The position numbers were made by a program, and so were the translations under genes. From DASQFQ01 sp963811595 (GTDB lineage Bacteria > Actinomycetota > Thermoleophilia > Solirubrobacterales > Solirubrobacteraceae), in the NCBI GenBank assembly GCA_963811595.1, contig CAWERW010000008.1, forward strand, positions 248,001 through 312,000: a DNA stretch of 64,000 bases. Direction: 5' to 3'. The notes under the pieces were generated by a model. That model was not told the origin of the DNA, searched no databases, and saw nothing but the letters and a program-made list of their open reading frames with translations. Position 1 is the first letter of the stretch; each line of letters starts with the position of its first letter. This document shows positions 8,640 to 15,838 of this stretch, one piece after another.

Positions 8640-9799
8640 CGCAGCCACACCGAGACCTGCGTGGGCTGGACGGTCTCCGAGACCACGCCGCGGATGTCGC
8701 CCACGAGCGTCTCGAGGTCGAGCTCGTCGCGCAGCCGCGCGCCGAACGCCTCCAGCGTGCGCGTCGCGTCGTAGCGGCGGCGGTAGAAGCGGCGGTCCAC
8801 CACCGCCTGGATCCGCGCCAGCGCCGGGCGGAACAGCGCCGCAACCGCGAGCGTCGAGACGGCGACCGCGAAGCCCGACTTCCCCAGGGCGAGCCCGACC
8901 AGCAGCACGAGCCCGAGGTACGTGGCGCCCAGCGTCGCGGTCAGCACCGCGTAGGCCAGCGTGCGGCGGATCACCAGGTCGATGTCGTAGAGCCGGTGGC
9001 GCAGGATCGCGATGCCGGCCGAGACCGGCACGCCGCAGATGAACGCCGCGAACACGAAGCCCGCGGCGAGGGAGTCCTCGCCGCCGACCACGGCGGTCGC
9101 CGCGCTGCCGACGATCAGGAAGCCCGCCATCAAGCTCGTCGCGAACGCCAGCCACTTCACCTGCAGCCGCTCGACGCCGTGGGAACGCCGGAAGCGGACG
9201 ATCAGCGCAGCCGCGGCGGCGATGAAGCCGAAGGTGTAGAACGGCTCGGCCTGAACGGAGGTCAGCCACTCGGCGTCGAGCCCCACCGGGTTGTCGAGCG
9301 ACGGGAACTCGTCGATCGGTCCCGGCGCGAGCGCGTACTGCACGAGCACCAGCCCGGCGAGCGGCACGCATGACCACAGGACCCAGCGCCAGCGCGGCGT
9401 CGGCAGCCACCCGTCCGGAAACAGCAGGAGCGCCGCGATCAGGATCGGCGGCGACAGCGGGCTCGTCCAGTCCGACACCCACGCCGCCCACGCAGCGCCG
9501 GGCAGCGCGCCGGGCTCGACCTCGAGCGCGTAGTACGCGTAGCCGTAAGCGAGCTCGTAGACCCCGTTGAGCAGCGCCAGCACGAGGAACAGCCAGCCGA
9601 TCGGGTTCGAGGGGAGCCGCGTGGCGATGATCGCCCCCACCAGCCCGAAGACCAGCAGGACCGCGGCGAACAGGCTCGACAGCGCCAGCGAGTCGCCGTC
9701 GTCCTGGAGCACGCCGGCGGGTACCTGGAGCAGCAGCACGACGCCGATGGCGCTCGACAGCGCCGCGATGGCAAGCAGCACCCACGGCAGCCGCCTCAT
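8636..9799 (-). CDS. Multi-pass membrane protein, kinase-less sensor-module paralog A8
   Basis: 387 residues. The ATG at 9799 is preferred over an in-frame GTG at 9808 because it makes the 4-base ATGA overlap seen at every other junction of the array. Motifs: SNPIGWLF, LLFPDGWLPTPRWR, VERLQVKWLAF, LRHRLYDIDLVIRRTLAYAVLTATLG. The C-terminus is QPTQVSVWLR, slightly different from the usual QPAHVSLWLR. IRRT subtype. Confidence 0.84.
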   Translation of the reverse strand: MRRLPWVLLAIAALSSAIGVVLLLQVPAGVLQDDGDSLALSSLFAAVLLVFGLVGAIIATRLPSNPIGWLFLVLALLNGVYELAYGYAYYALEVEPGALPGAAWAAWVSDWTSPLSPPILIAALLLFPDGWLPTPRWRWVLWSCVPLAGLVLVQYALAPGPIDEFPSLDNPVGLDAEWLTSVQAEPFYTFGFIAAAAALIVRFRRSHGVERLQVKWLAFATSLMAGFLIVGSAATAVVGGEDSLAAGFVFAAFICGVPVSAGIAILRHRLYDIDLVIRRTLAYAVLTATLGATYLGLVLLVGLALGKSGFAVAVSTLAVAALFRPALARIQAVVDRRFYRRRYDATRTLEAFGARLRDELDLETLVGDIRGVVSETVQPTQVSVWLR

Positions 9800-10950
9800 C
9801 GCAGCCACAGGGTCACGTGCGCGGGCTGGACCGTCTCCTGCACGACGCCGCGGAGGTCCGCGGCCAGCGCCTCGAGGTCGAGCTCGTCGCGCAGCCGCCC
9901 GCCGAACGCCTCGAGCGTCCGCGTCGCGTCATAGCGGCGGCGGTAGAAGCGCCGGTCCACCGTTGCCTGGATGCGCGACAGTGCCGGGCGGAAGAGGGCC
10001 GCAACGCCCAGCGTCGAGACCGCCACCGCGAAGCCCGACTCCCCCACCGCCAGGCTGACGAGCAGCACGCTGCCGAGGTAGGCGGCGCCGAGCGTGGCGG
10101 TCAGCACCGCGTAGACCAGCGTGCGCCGGATCACGAGGTCGATGTCGTAGAGCCGGTGGCGCAGGATCGCGATGCCGACCGCGACCGGCAGCAGCGCGAT
10201 CAGGAAGCCGAACAGGACGTCGCTGACGAAGCCGCCCTCGAGGAACGGCTGGATCGGCGTGGAGACGAACAGCAGCGACGCCGCGTAGACCAGCCACTTG
10301 AGCTGCTGGCGCTCCTGACCGCGCGAGCGCCGGAAGCGGACGACGAGCGAGCCTACGGCGAGCAGGATCAGCCCGACCGCGACCGCGCCGGCCGCGTCGA
10401 CGACGGCGGTGGTCGTCGTCTCGACGCCGAGCGGGTTGTCGACGTCGGGGAAGTAGTAGAGCTCGGGATTGAGCGCGGTCCCGGCGACGTAGGCGAACGT
10501 CACCGCGCCGATCAGCCAGACGACGGGGCGCCAGCGCCGCGACGGCAGCCGCCCGTGGGGGAAGAGGAGGAACAGCAGCGCGGTCCCGCCCAGCAGGCTC
10601 GGCACCCACGTGAGGTCGGCGAGCAGGCCCGCCAGGGCGCCGCCCGGCAGCGAGCCCGGCGCCTCGACGAGCGCATAGGTGGCGTAGCCGAGGAACGCGT
10701 AGTCGATCCCCCGGCCGAGCCCGACCGCCAAGAACATCCAGCCGATCGCGTTGCGCGGCTCCCGCGACGCGATCAGCGCGCCGACGACCGGGAACGCGAG
10801 GTAGACGACGCTGAACAGCGCGTCGAACTCGGGCGAGCCGAGCGTGTTGACCTGGGCCGCGCCGCGGTTGAGGACCGCGAAGACCATCCCGGCCGCGGTC
10901 AGCGCGACGCATAGGCCCAAGAGTCCCCAGGCAAGGCGCCTCACCCTCAT
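9796..10950 (-). CDS. Multi-pass membrane protein, kinase-less sensor-module paralog A9; first gene of array 1
   Basis: 384 residues from ATG at 10950. Motifs: RNAIGWMF, LLFPHGRLPSRRWR, QERQQLKW, LRHRLYDIDLVIRRTLVYAVLTATLG, tail HVTLWLR. It is the promoter-proximal gene of the >10.9-kb array. Its ATG still overlaps a TGA (ATGA) belonging to the remnant of an SRPBCC gene upstream, the same junction that the intact SRPBCC gene makes with the first paralog of array 2. The array promoter should therefore lie just upstream, near 10,951-11,030. Confidence 0.85.
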   Translation of the reverse strand: MRVRRLAWGLLGLCVALTAAGMVFAVLNRGAAQVNTLGSPEFDALFSVVYLAFPVVGALIASREPRNAIGWMFLAVGLGRGIDYAFLGYATYALVEAPGSLPGGALAGLLADLTWVPSLLGGTALLFLLFPHGRLPSRRWRPVVWLIGAVTFAYVAGTALNPELYYFPDVDNPLGVETTTTAVVDAAGAVAVGLILLAVGSLVVRFRRSRGQERQQLKWLVYAASLLFVSTPIQPFLEGGFVSDVLFGFLIALLPVAVGIAILRHRLYDIDLVIRRTLVYAVLTATLGAAYLGSVLLVSLAVGESGFAVAVSTLGVAALFRPALSRIQATVDRRFYRRRYDATRTLEAFGGRLRDELDLEALAADLRGVVQETVQPAHVTLWLR

Positions 10951-11029
10951 CGTGGTCGATTCTCTTCGAGCTGGTGCTTCGGCTGCAAGGTGTCGCAGCC
11001 TCTCGCGCGAGCGTCCGCGAATCGTTACG
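10947..11029 (-). pseudogene. Relic of an SRPBCC gene: promoter-side sequence fused to the last codons
   Basis: On the minus strand, the bases ending at 10947 read QLEENRPR-stop preceded by DTLQPKH. This parallels the SRPBCC C-terminus NTLRLKQLLEQNPT at 20564-20615 in array 2. Immediately upstream, 10994-11029 matches 21008-21044, the region just upstream of the intact SRPBCC start (shared core GAATCGTTACGG). About 400 bases of coding sequence between the two blocks are missing. The lacI stop codon lies within the promoter-side block. The block may still carry the promoter of array 1. Confidence 0.7.
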
Positions 11030-12029
11030 GCGGGCCCGTCGAGCCGCGCTGGATGAGCGCGGGCTCGGAGCCGAGCACCTGCGAGCGCGCCGGCGCGCCG
11101 TCGAGCAGATCGACGAGGATGTCGACCCCTGCCGCGCCGACCTCGCTCAGCGGCATCGCGATCGTGGTCAGCGGCGGCGACAGGTACTCGGCCACCGGCA
11201 CCTCGTCATATGCGATCACGGACAGATCGCCGGGGATCTCGCGGCCCAGCTCGCGCGCGACGTGGAGCAGCCCGATCGCCTGCGCGAGCGAGCTCGTGAA
11301 GACGGCGGTCAGCTCTCGGTGGTCGCGCAGCAGCCGCTCCGCGGCCTCGGCGCCGCCGGACGGCGTGAAGGCGCCGCGGGCGACCGGCGGGGTCGCGTGC
11401 CCGTGCTCCGCCGCCGCGGCGAGGAACGCCTCCTCGCGTCCGCGTGCGGACTGCACGTCGTGCGGGCCGGCCACGTGCCCGATCGCGGTGTGGCCGAGGC
11501 CGGCGAGGTGCTCGTAGGCGAGCCGGCTCGCGCGCGCCACGTCGAGCGTCACGTTCCCGGCCGCGCCCGGGACCGAGCGGTTGACGAACACGTGCGGCAC
11601 CCAGTGGCGTGCGAGCGCGTCGAGCAGCCGGTTCTCGGGCCGCGCCGAGGCGATCAGGAGCCCGTCGACGCGGCCGCCGTCGACCAGCTCCGTGAACGCC
11701 TCGTCGGCCTCCTGGTCCTCGAAGTCCTCCGCGCACAGCAGCACGTAGCCGCGCTCGCGCGCCCGGCGGTATGCGCCGCGGATGATCTCCACGTAGGCCG
11801 GGTTGGAGAGGTTCGGCACGAGCAGCGCGAGCGCGCCCGTGGCCGGCGTGGCAAGCGCACGGGCGACCGGGTGCGGGCGGTAGTCGAGCTCCTGCGCCAG
11901 CGCGCGCACGCGATCGCGCGTCTCGGCGCGCACGGACAGCGTGGGATCGTCGCTGAGCACGCGCGAGACCGTCGACTTCGAGACCCCTGCCGCGCGGGCC
12001 ACGTCCTCGAGGCGCGCGCGGGTGGCCAT
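11025..12029 (-). CDS. LacI-family transcriptional regulator of the sugar-acid genes
   Basis: 334 residues from ATG at 12029. An N-terminal LacI helix-turn-helix (RLEDVARAAGVSKSTVSRVL, residues ~6-25) and hinge (YRPHPVARAL) precede a periplasmic-binding-protein-like effector domain (ALLVPNLSNP, then FTSSLAQAIGLLHV and VIAYDEVP near the C-terminus). It is divergent from the aldolase-kinase-SDR genes, 55 bases apart. An AACCGGTT-centred palindrome at the aldolase start and another before the MFS gene are its likely operators. The effector is probably a sugar acid such as KDG or KDPG (inference). An upstream in-frame extension is rejected because the family starts at this Met. Confidence 0.92.
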   Translation of the reverse strand: MATRARLEDVARAAGVSKSTVSRVLSDDPTLSVRAETRDRVRALAQELDYRPHPVARALATPATGALALLVPNLSNPAYVEIIRGAYRRARERGYVLLCAEDFEDQEADEAFTELVDGGRVDGLLIASARPENRLLDALARHWVPHVFVNRSVPGAAGNVTLDVARASRLAYEHLAGLGHTAIGHVAGPHDVQSARGREEAFLAAAAEHGHATPPVARGAFTPSGGAEAAERLLRDHRELTAVFTSSLAQAIGLLHVARELGREIPGDLSVIAYDEVPVAEYLSPPLTTIAMPLSEVGAAGVDILVDLLDGAPARSQVLGSEPALIQRGSTGPP

Positions 12030-12050
12030 GCGCGGAGCGTACCTTCGCGG

Positions 12051-12077
12051 TTGGGCGGCGCGCGCGCCGGGCATACT
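12051..12077 (+). promoter_or_regulatory. Candidate promoter of the aldolase operon, possibly leaderless
   Basis: TTGGGC at 12051-12056 and CATACT at 12072-12077 form a -35/-10 pair with a 15-base spacer. The -10 lies 7 bases before the aldolase ATG, so transcription may begin at or next to the start codon. No Shine-Dalgarno sequence is visible. The assignment is by pattern only. Confidence 0.35.
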
Positions 12078-12084
12078 CAGAGTG

Positions 12085-12696
12085 ATGCAGGAAACCGGTT
12101 TTGCCGCACGCGCCATCGCCGCCGCGGTCGTCGTCCCAGTCATCCGCACGCCGACCGCCGGCGAGGCGGTCGCGGTCGCCGAGTGGGCGATCGAGGCGGG
12201 CGTGCCCGCCATCGAGCTGACCGCCACGACGCCGGACTGGCGCGACGCGCTGCGCCACCTGCGCGCCCAGTCGCCGGAGACCGTGATCGGCGTGGGCACG
12301 CTCCGCACCGCCGACGACGCACGCGCCGCGTTCGCCGAGGGCGCCGGGTTCCTCGTCACCCCCGTGCCCGTCCCGGCGGTGTCGCAGGTCGGGGCCGACC
12401 GCAGCGCGCTCGTCATCAACGGCGGCTTCACGCCCGCGGAGATCATCGCCGCCGCGGCGAGCGGCATCGCGAAGCTCTTCCCCGCCCACGCGGTCGGGCC
12501 GCGGTTCCTGCGCTCCGTGCTGGCGGTCGCGCCGCCGGGCACGCGCGTGGTGCCGACCGGCGGGATCGCGCTCGACGACGTCCCCGCCTGGCTCGACGCC
12601 GGCGCCTACGCGGTCGGGATGGGCAGCGAGCTCAAGCCGAGCGCCGAGAACGCCGAGCGGCTGCGCGAGCTGCGCGCCGAGGCGGTGCCGGCGTGA
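12085..12696 (+). CDS. eda: KDPG/KHG aldolase (2-dehydro-3-deoxy-phosphogluconate aldolase)
   Basis: 203 residues, a (beta/alpha)8 class I aldolase that splits KDPG into pyruvate and glyceraldehyde-3-phosphate. Family landmarks: PVIRTPTAGEAVAVAEWAIE, the Glu in GVPAIELTATT, VIGVGTLRT, and the region GIAKLFPAHAVGP containing the Schiff-base Lys (residue ~131), then VPTGGIALDDVPAWLDAGA. ATG at 12085 is chosen because the family starts just before AIAAAVVVPVIR. Its stop overlaps the kinase GTG (GTGA). With the kinase it forms the last two steps of hexuronate/gluconate breakdown. Confidence 0.92.
   Translation: MQETGFAARAIAAAVVVPVIRTPTAGEAVAVAEWAIEAGVPAIELTATTPDWRDALRHLRAQSPETVIGVGTLRTADDARAAFAEGAGFLVTPVPVPAVSQVGADRSALVINGGFTPAEIIAAAASGIAKLFPAHAVGPRFLRSVLAVAPPGTRVVPTGGIALDDVPAWLDAGAYAVGMGSELKPSAENAERLRELRAEAVPA
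12092..12101. promoter_or_regulatory. Candidate LacI-family operator, AAACCGGTTT
   Basis: Perfect 10-base palindrome with the central CG typical of LacI/GalR operators. It covers codons 3-6 of the aldolase gene, about +8 to +17 from the predicted transcription start, a classical position for repression. The 8-base core recurs at 17343-17350 upstream of the other half of the locus. Confidence 0.5.
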
Positions 12697-13616
12697 CGCG
12701 CGTCGCCGTCATGGGCGAATGCATGATCGAGCTGTCCGAGCTCGACGACCGCACGCTCGCGCTCGGCTTCGCGGGCGACGTCTACAACGCCGCGGTCGCG
12801 CTCGCGCGCTGGGGCACCGAGGTCGCGTTCGTCGGGCGGCTCGGCGACGACCACTACAGCGAGGCGATGCTCGAGGACTGGCGCGCCGAAGGGCTCGACA
12901 CCTCGCTGACCGACCGGCTCGAGGGCTACGCGCCCGGTCTCTACATGATCCGCACCGACGAGCTCGGCGAGCGCTCGTTCACGTACTGGCGCTCGGCCTC
13001 GCCGGCGCGCGAGCTGCTGGCCGACGACGACCACGCCGCGCGCGTGCGGGCCGGCCTGGAGCGCACGGACTGGCTGCTGCTCTCCGGGATCACGCTGTCG
13101 CTGCTGTCGGCCGCCGCGCACGCGCGGCTGCTCGCGCTGCTCGACGCGCTCGACGGCACGCGGATCGTCTTCGACACCAACTACCGGCCGGCCGGCTGGC
13201 CCGACGCCGCGACCGCGCGCGAGCGCATGGACGACGTGCTCGCCCGCACGACGCTCGCGCTGCCGACGCTCGACGACGAGCAGGCGCTGCACGGCGACCG
13301 CGACGCCGCGGCGACGCTGGAGCGGCTCGCCCGCCTCGGCGTCGACGAGATCGCGGTGAAGCTCGGCGCCGACGGGGCGCTCGTCCTCGCCGACGGGAGC
13401 GTCGAGCACGTCCCCGCCGAGCCCGGCGTCGAGGTCGTCGACACCACGGGCGCGGGCGACGCGTTCGACGCCGGCTATCTGCACGGGCGGCTCGCGGGGC
13501 TGGGACCGGCCGCCGCCGCCCGCGAGGGTGCGCGCCTGGCGGCGGCCACGCTGCGCCACCGGGGCGCGATCGTGCCGGCGGACGAGATGCCCGCGCCTCC
13601 GGTGGCGGTGCCGTGA
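12693..13616 (+). CDS. kdgK: PfkB-family sugar kinase, probable 2-keto-3-deoxygluconate kinase
   Basis: 307 residues, ribokinase/PfkB fold, cytoplasmic. It should phosphorylate KDG to KDPG, the substrate of the aldolase encoded just upstream. Visible: the N-terminal substrate region GECMIELSELDDR, GDVYNAAVALARWG, FVGRLGDDHYSEAM, and the C-terminal PfkB signature DTTGAGDAFDAGYLHG with the catalytic Asp in GAGD. GTG at 12693 overlaps the aldolase stop by four bases. The KDG assignment rests on family resemblance plus context; another 2-keto sugar is possible. Confidence 0.85.
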   Translation: MTRVAVMGECMIELSELDDRTLALGFAGDVYNAAVALARWGTEVAFVGRLGDDHYSEAMLEDWRAEGLDTSLTDRLEGYAPGLYMIRTDELGERSFTYWRSASPARELLADDDHAARVRAGLERTDWLLLSGITLSLLSAAAHARLLALLDALDGTRIVFDTNYRPAGWPDAATARERMDDVLARTTLALPTLDDEQALHGDRDAAATLERLARLGVDEIAVKLGADGALVLADGSVEHVPAEPGVEVVDTTGAGDAFDAGYLHGRLAGLGPAAAAREGARLAAATLRHRGAIVPADEMPAPPVAVP

Positions 13617-14341
13617 GGCTCGAAGGGCGGCGCGCGCTGATCACCGGCGCGGGCTCGGGCATCGGCAGAGCGATCGCAGAGCGCTTCGCGGGCGAGGGCG
13701 CCTCGCTGCTGCTCGTGGGCCGGACGCAGGCGACGCTCGACGAGACCGCGGAGGCCGCGGGCGGCGAAGTCCGCACGGCCGCGCTCGACGTCGCCGACGC
13801 CGCGGCTGTCGCCGCGCTGTTCGAGGACGTCGACGCGCTCGACGTGCTCGTCAACGGCGCCGGGATCGTGAGCACCGACACGGCCGAGCACACGCCCGTC
13901 GAGCGCTGGGACGCGGTCTTCGACACCAATGTGCGCGGCGTGTTCCTGATGTCGAAGCACGCGCTGCCGCTGCTGCGGGAGAGCGGCGGGAACATCGTCA
14001 ACGTCGCGTCGGTGGCCGGCCTCGTCGGGGTGCCGAACCGCGCCGCCTACTGCGCGTCGAAGGGCGCGGTGATCGCGCTGACGCGCGCGATGGCCGTCGA
14101 CCACGTGCGCGAGGGCGTGCGCGTCAACGCGCTCTGCCCGGGGACCGTGCAGACGCCGTGGATCGACCGGTTGGTCGCGGACCACGGCGAGAAGCTCGCG
14201 GATCTCGAGGCTCGCCAGCCTTTGGGGCGACTTGGCACCGCCGAGGAGATGGCCGACGCGGCTTTGTATCTGGCGTCGGCGGAGTCGTCGTTCGTCACGG
14301 GCACCGAGCTCGTGGTGGATGGCGGGATGACCGCGGCTTAG
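13613..14341 (+). CDS. SDR-family NAD(P) oxidoreductase, sugar-acid locus
   Basis: 242 residues, classical short-chain dehydrogenase. The Rossmann motif is TGAGSGIG (residues ~10-17), followed by NGAG, the catalytic Ser in NVASVAG, Tyr-x-x-x-Lys in YCASKGA, and the C-terminal VTGTELVVDGGM. GTG at 13613 overlaps the kinase stop (GTGA), so it is third in the aldolase-kinase-SDR operon. It may oxidise a sugar or a keto-deoxy sugar acid (a KduD-like role fits), but the substrate cannot be read from sequence. Confidence 0.88.
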   Translation: MRLEGRRALITGAGSGIGRAIAERFAGEGASLLLVGRTQATLDETAEAAGGEVRTAALDVADAAAVAALFEDVDALDVLVNGAGIVSTDTAEHTPVERWDAVFDTNVRGVFLMSKHALPLLRESGGNIVNVASVAGLVGVPNRAAYCASKGAVIALTRAMAVDHVREGVRVNALCPGTVQTPWIDRLVADHGEKLADLEARQPLGRLGTAEEMADAALYLASAESSFVTGTELVVDGGMTAA

Positions 14342-14350
14342 CGCCGGCGA

Positions 14351-14371
14351 ACGTCAACGGCGGCTGGGCTA
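14351..14371. repeat. Dispersed short repeat at a gene end (ACGTCAACGGCG-type)
   Basis: This 21-base block in the SDR/dehydrogenase convergent gap shares ACGTCAACGGCG-N-CTGGG with 61169-61188 and, inverted, with 61245-61264. Here it ends on the dehydrogenase stop codon. No transposase or coding explanation is seen. It could be a small intergenic palindromic-element family or part of a terminator. Confidence 0.4.
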
Positions 14372-15838
14372 CGCCCGCGCCGCCTCACGCAGCGCACCCG
14401 CCGGCCCATCCGCGTCGATCCGGCCCAGCCAGTCGATCACGAGGTCGCGCAGCGGCTCCGCGCTCCCGACCTCCTCGCCCATCACAGCGAGCACCGCGTC
14501 GGCCTCGTCCTCGTGGCCGCCCGCGCGCGCGAGCGCCTCGCGGACCGGCGCGGCGCCGGGGTCGTTGACCCGCAGGCCGTCTTCCGGCTCCTGGAGGTGG
14601 CGCGCCCACGCGGCGAGCACGAGCGCGATCCAGCGCGGCGGCGCGCCCGCCTCGAGCCGCTCGCGGGCGGGCTCGGCGAGGCGCGCGGGCAGCTTCTGGG
14701 AGCCGTCGGCGCCGATCTGCTCGAGCTTGTGCTCGATCCGCGGGTTGATCCAGCGGTGGCCGAGCTGCGCGCGGTAGTCGGCGATGTCGATGCCCGGCGC
14801 GTCCGGCAGCGAGGGCTCCAGGTCCTCGGCCTGCAGGCGCTCCGCGACGGCCGACACCTCGGGGTCGCCCCAGGCGCCCGCGACCGTGCGCGCGCCGGCC
14901 AGCCCGCCGACGTAGGCGAGCATCGAGTGCGTGCCGTTGAGGAGCCGCAGCTTGACCGCCTCGTGCGGCCCCGCGTCGTCGACGAGCAGCGCACCCGCGA
15001 GCTCCCAGGCCGGTCGCGGCCCTGCGAAATCGTCCTCGATCACCCACTGGCGGAACGGCTCGGCGACCACCGCGCCGTGGTCCTCGAGGCCGAGCGCGCG
15101 GGCCACGCCGGCGCGGTCCTCCGCCGTCGTGGCGGGCACGACGCGGTCGACCATGGTGCTCGGGAAGGTCACGTGTCGCTCGAGCCAGTCGAGCGCCTCG
15201 CGGTCGGGCAGTCGGGCCAGGAAGTCCCGCACCAGCCGGCCGAGCACGGCGCCGTTGCTCGGCAGGTTGTCGCATGAGATGACGGTCAGCGGGCCGGCCT
15301 CGCCCTCGCGCGCGCGCCGTGCGACGCCGTGCGCGAGCTGGCCGATCGCGGTCCGCTGCGAGTCGCCCGCGAGGTCGGAGGCGACGTCGAAGTCGTCGAG
15401 CTTGAGTCCGCCCGTCGCGCGGTCGCGCGGGTAGCCCTTCTCGGTCACGGTCAGCGTGACGATGTGCACCGAAGGAGCAGCGATCGCCGCCGTCAGGCGC
15501 TCGGGCTCCTCTGGGCCGAGCAGCACGTCGCGCACCGCCGAGATCACGGTGATCTCGTCCTCCTCGGGCCCGCGCTCGACGACGCTGAAGAGCCCGTCCT
15601 GCGGCCGCAGCGCCTCGACCGCGTGCGGGCGGCGCTGCGCGACCCCGAGGATCCCCCAATCCCCGGGGTCGCGCTCCAGCGCCTCCGCCGTGTAGACCGC
15701 CTGGTGCGCGCGGTGGAACGCCCCGATGCCGAGGTGGACGATGCCGACCTCCGGACGCGCGCCCAGGCCGGGGCGCGCACGGCCGCCGTTGCGCTCGAGC
15801 GAGTCGGGCGCGAGTCGCGGCCGAGCGCCAGAGGTCAC
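14369..15838 (-). CDS. Mannitol dehydrogenase family oxidoreductase, probable fructuronate reductase
   Basis: 489 residues, the length of UxuB/mannitol-2-dehydrogenase. It interconverts a 2-keto sugar (acid) and its polyol with NAD(P)H. Landmarks: the N-terminal nucleotide-binding stretch VHLGIGAFHRAHQAVYT, the TVTEKGY motif, SCDNLPSNG, FPSTMVDRVVPAT (family signature region), and the C-terminal KLRLLNGTHSMLAYVG with the catalytic Lys-x-x-x-x-Asn-x-x-His. GTG at 15838 overlaps the MFS stop (GTGA), so it is the second gene of that operon. A fructuronate substrate is inferred from the KDG kinase and KDPG aldolase next door; no mannonate dehydratase or uronate isomerase is in the window. Confidence 0.87.
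   Translation of the reverse strand: MTSGARPRLAPDSLERNGGRARPGLGARPEVGIVHLGIGAFHRAHQAVYTAEALERDPGDWGILGVAQRRPHAVEALRPQDGLFSVVERGPEEDEITVISAVRDVLLGPEEPERLTAAIAAPSVHIVTLTVTEKGYPRDRATGGLKLDDFDVASDLAGDSQRTAIGQLAHGVARRAREGEAGPLTVISCDNLPSNGAVLGRLVRDFLARLPDREALDWLERHVTFPSTMVDRVVPATTAEDRAGVARALGLEDHGAVVAEPFRQWVIEDDFAGPRPAWELAGALLVDDAGPHEAVKLRLLNGTHSMLAYVGGLAGARTVAGAWGDPEVSAVAERLQAEDLEPSLPDAPGIDIADYRAQLGHRWINPRIEHKLEQIGADGSQKLPARLAEPARERLEAGAPPRWIALVLAAWARHLQEPEDGLRVNDPGAAPVREALARAGGHEDEADAVLAVMGEEVGSAEPLRDLVIDWLGRIDADGPAGALREAARA

Noticed and set aside
25..10914. Long plus-strand ORFs opposite the receptor array, rich in Arg, Gln and Asp
   Set aside because: They repeat because the minus-strand genes repeat. 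Their composition is that of a GC-rich antisense frame, they lack known motifs, and the minus-strand genes are coupled and family-like.
1..10950. CRISPR array or DNA-level tandem repeat
   Set aside because: The repetition is of whole ~1.15-kb genes with preserved frames; no short direct repeats with spacers exist.
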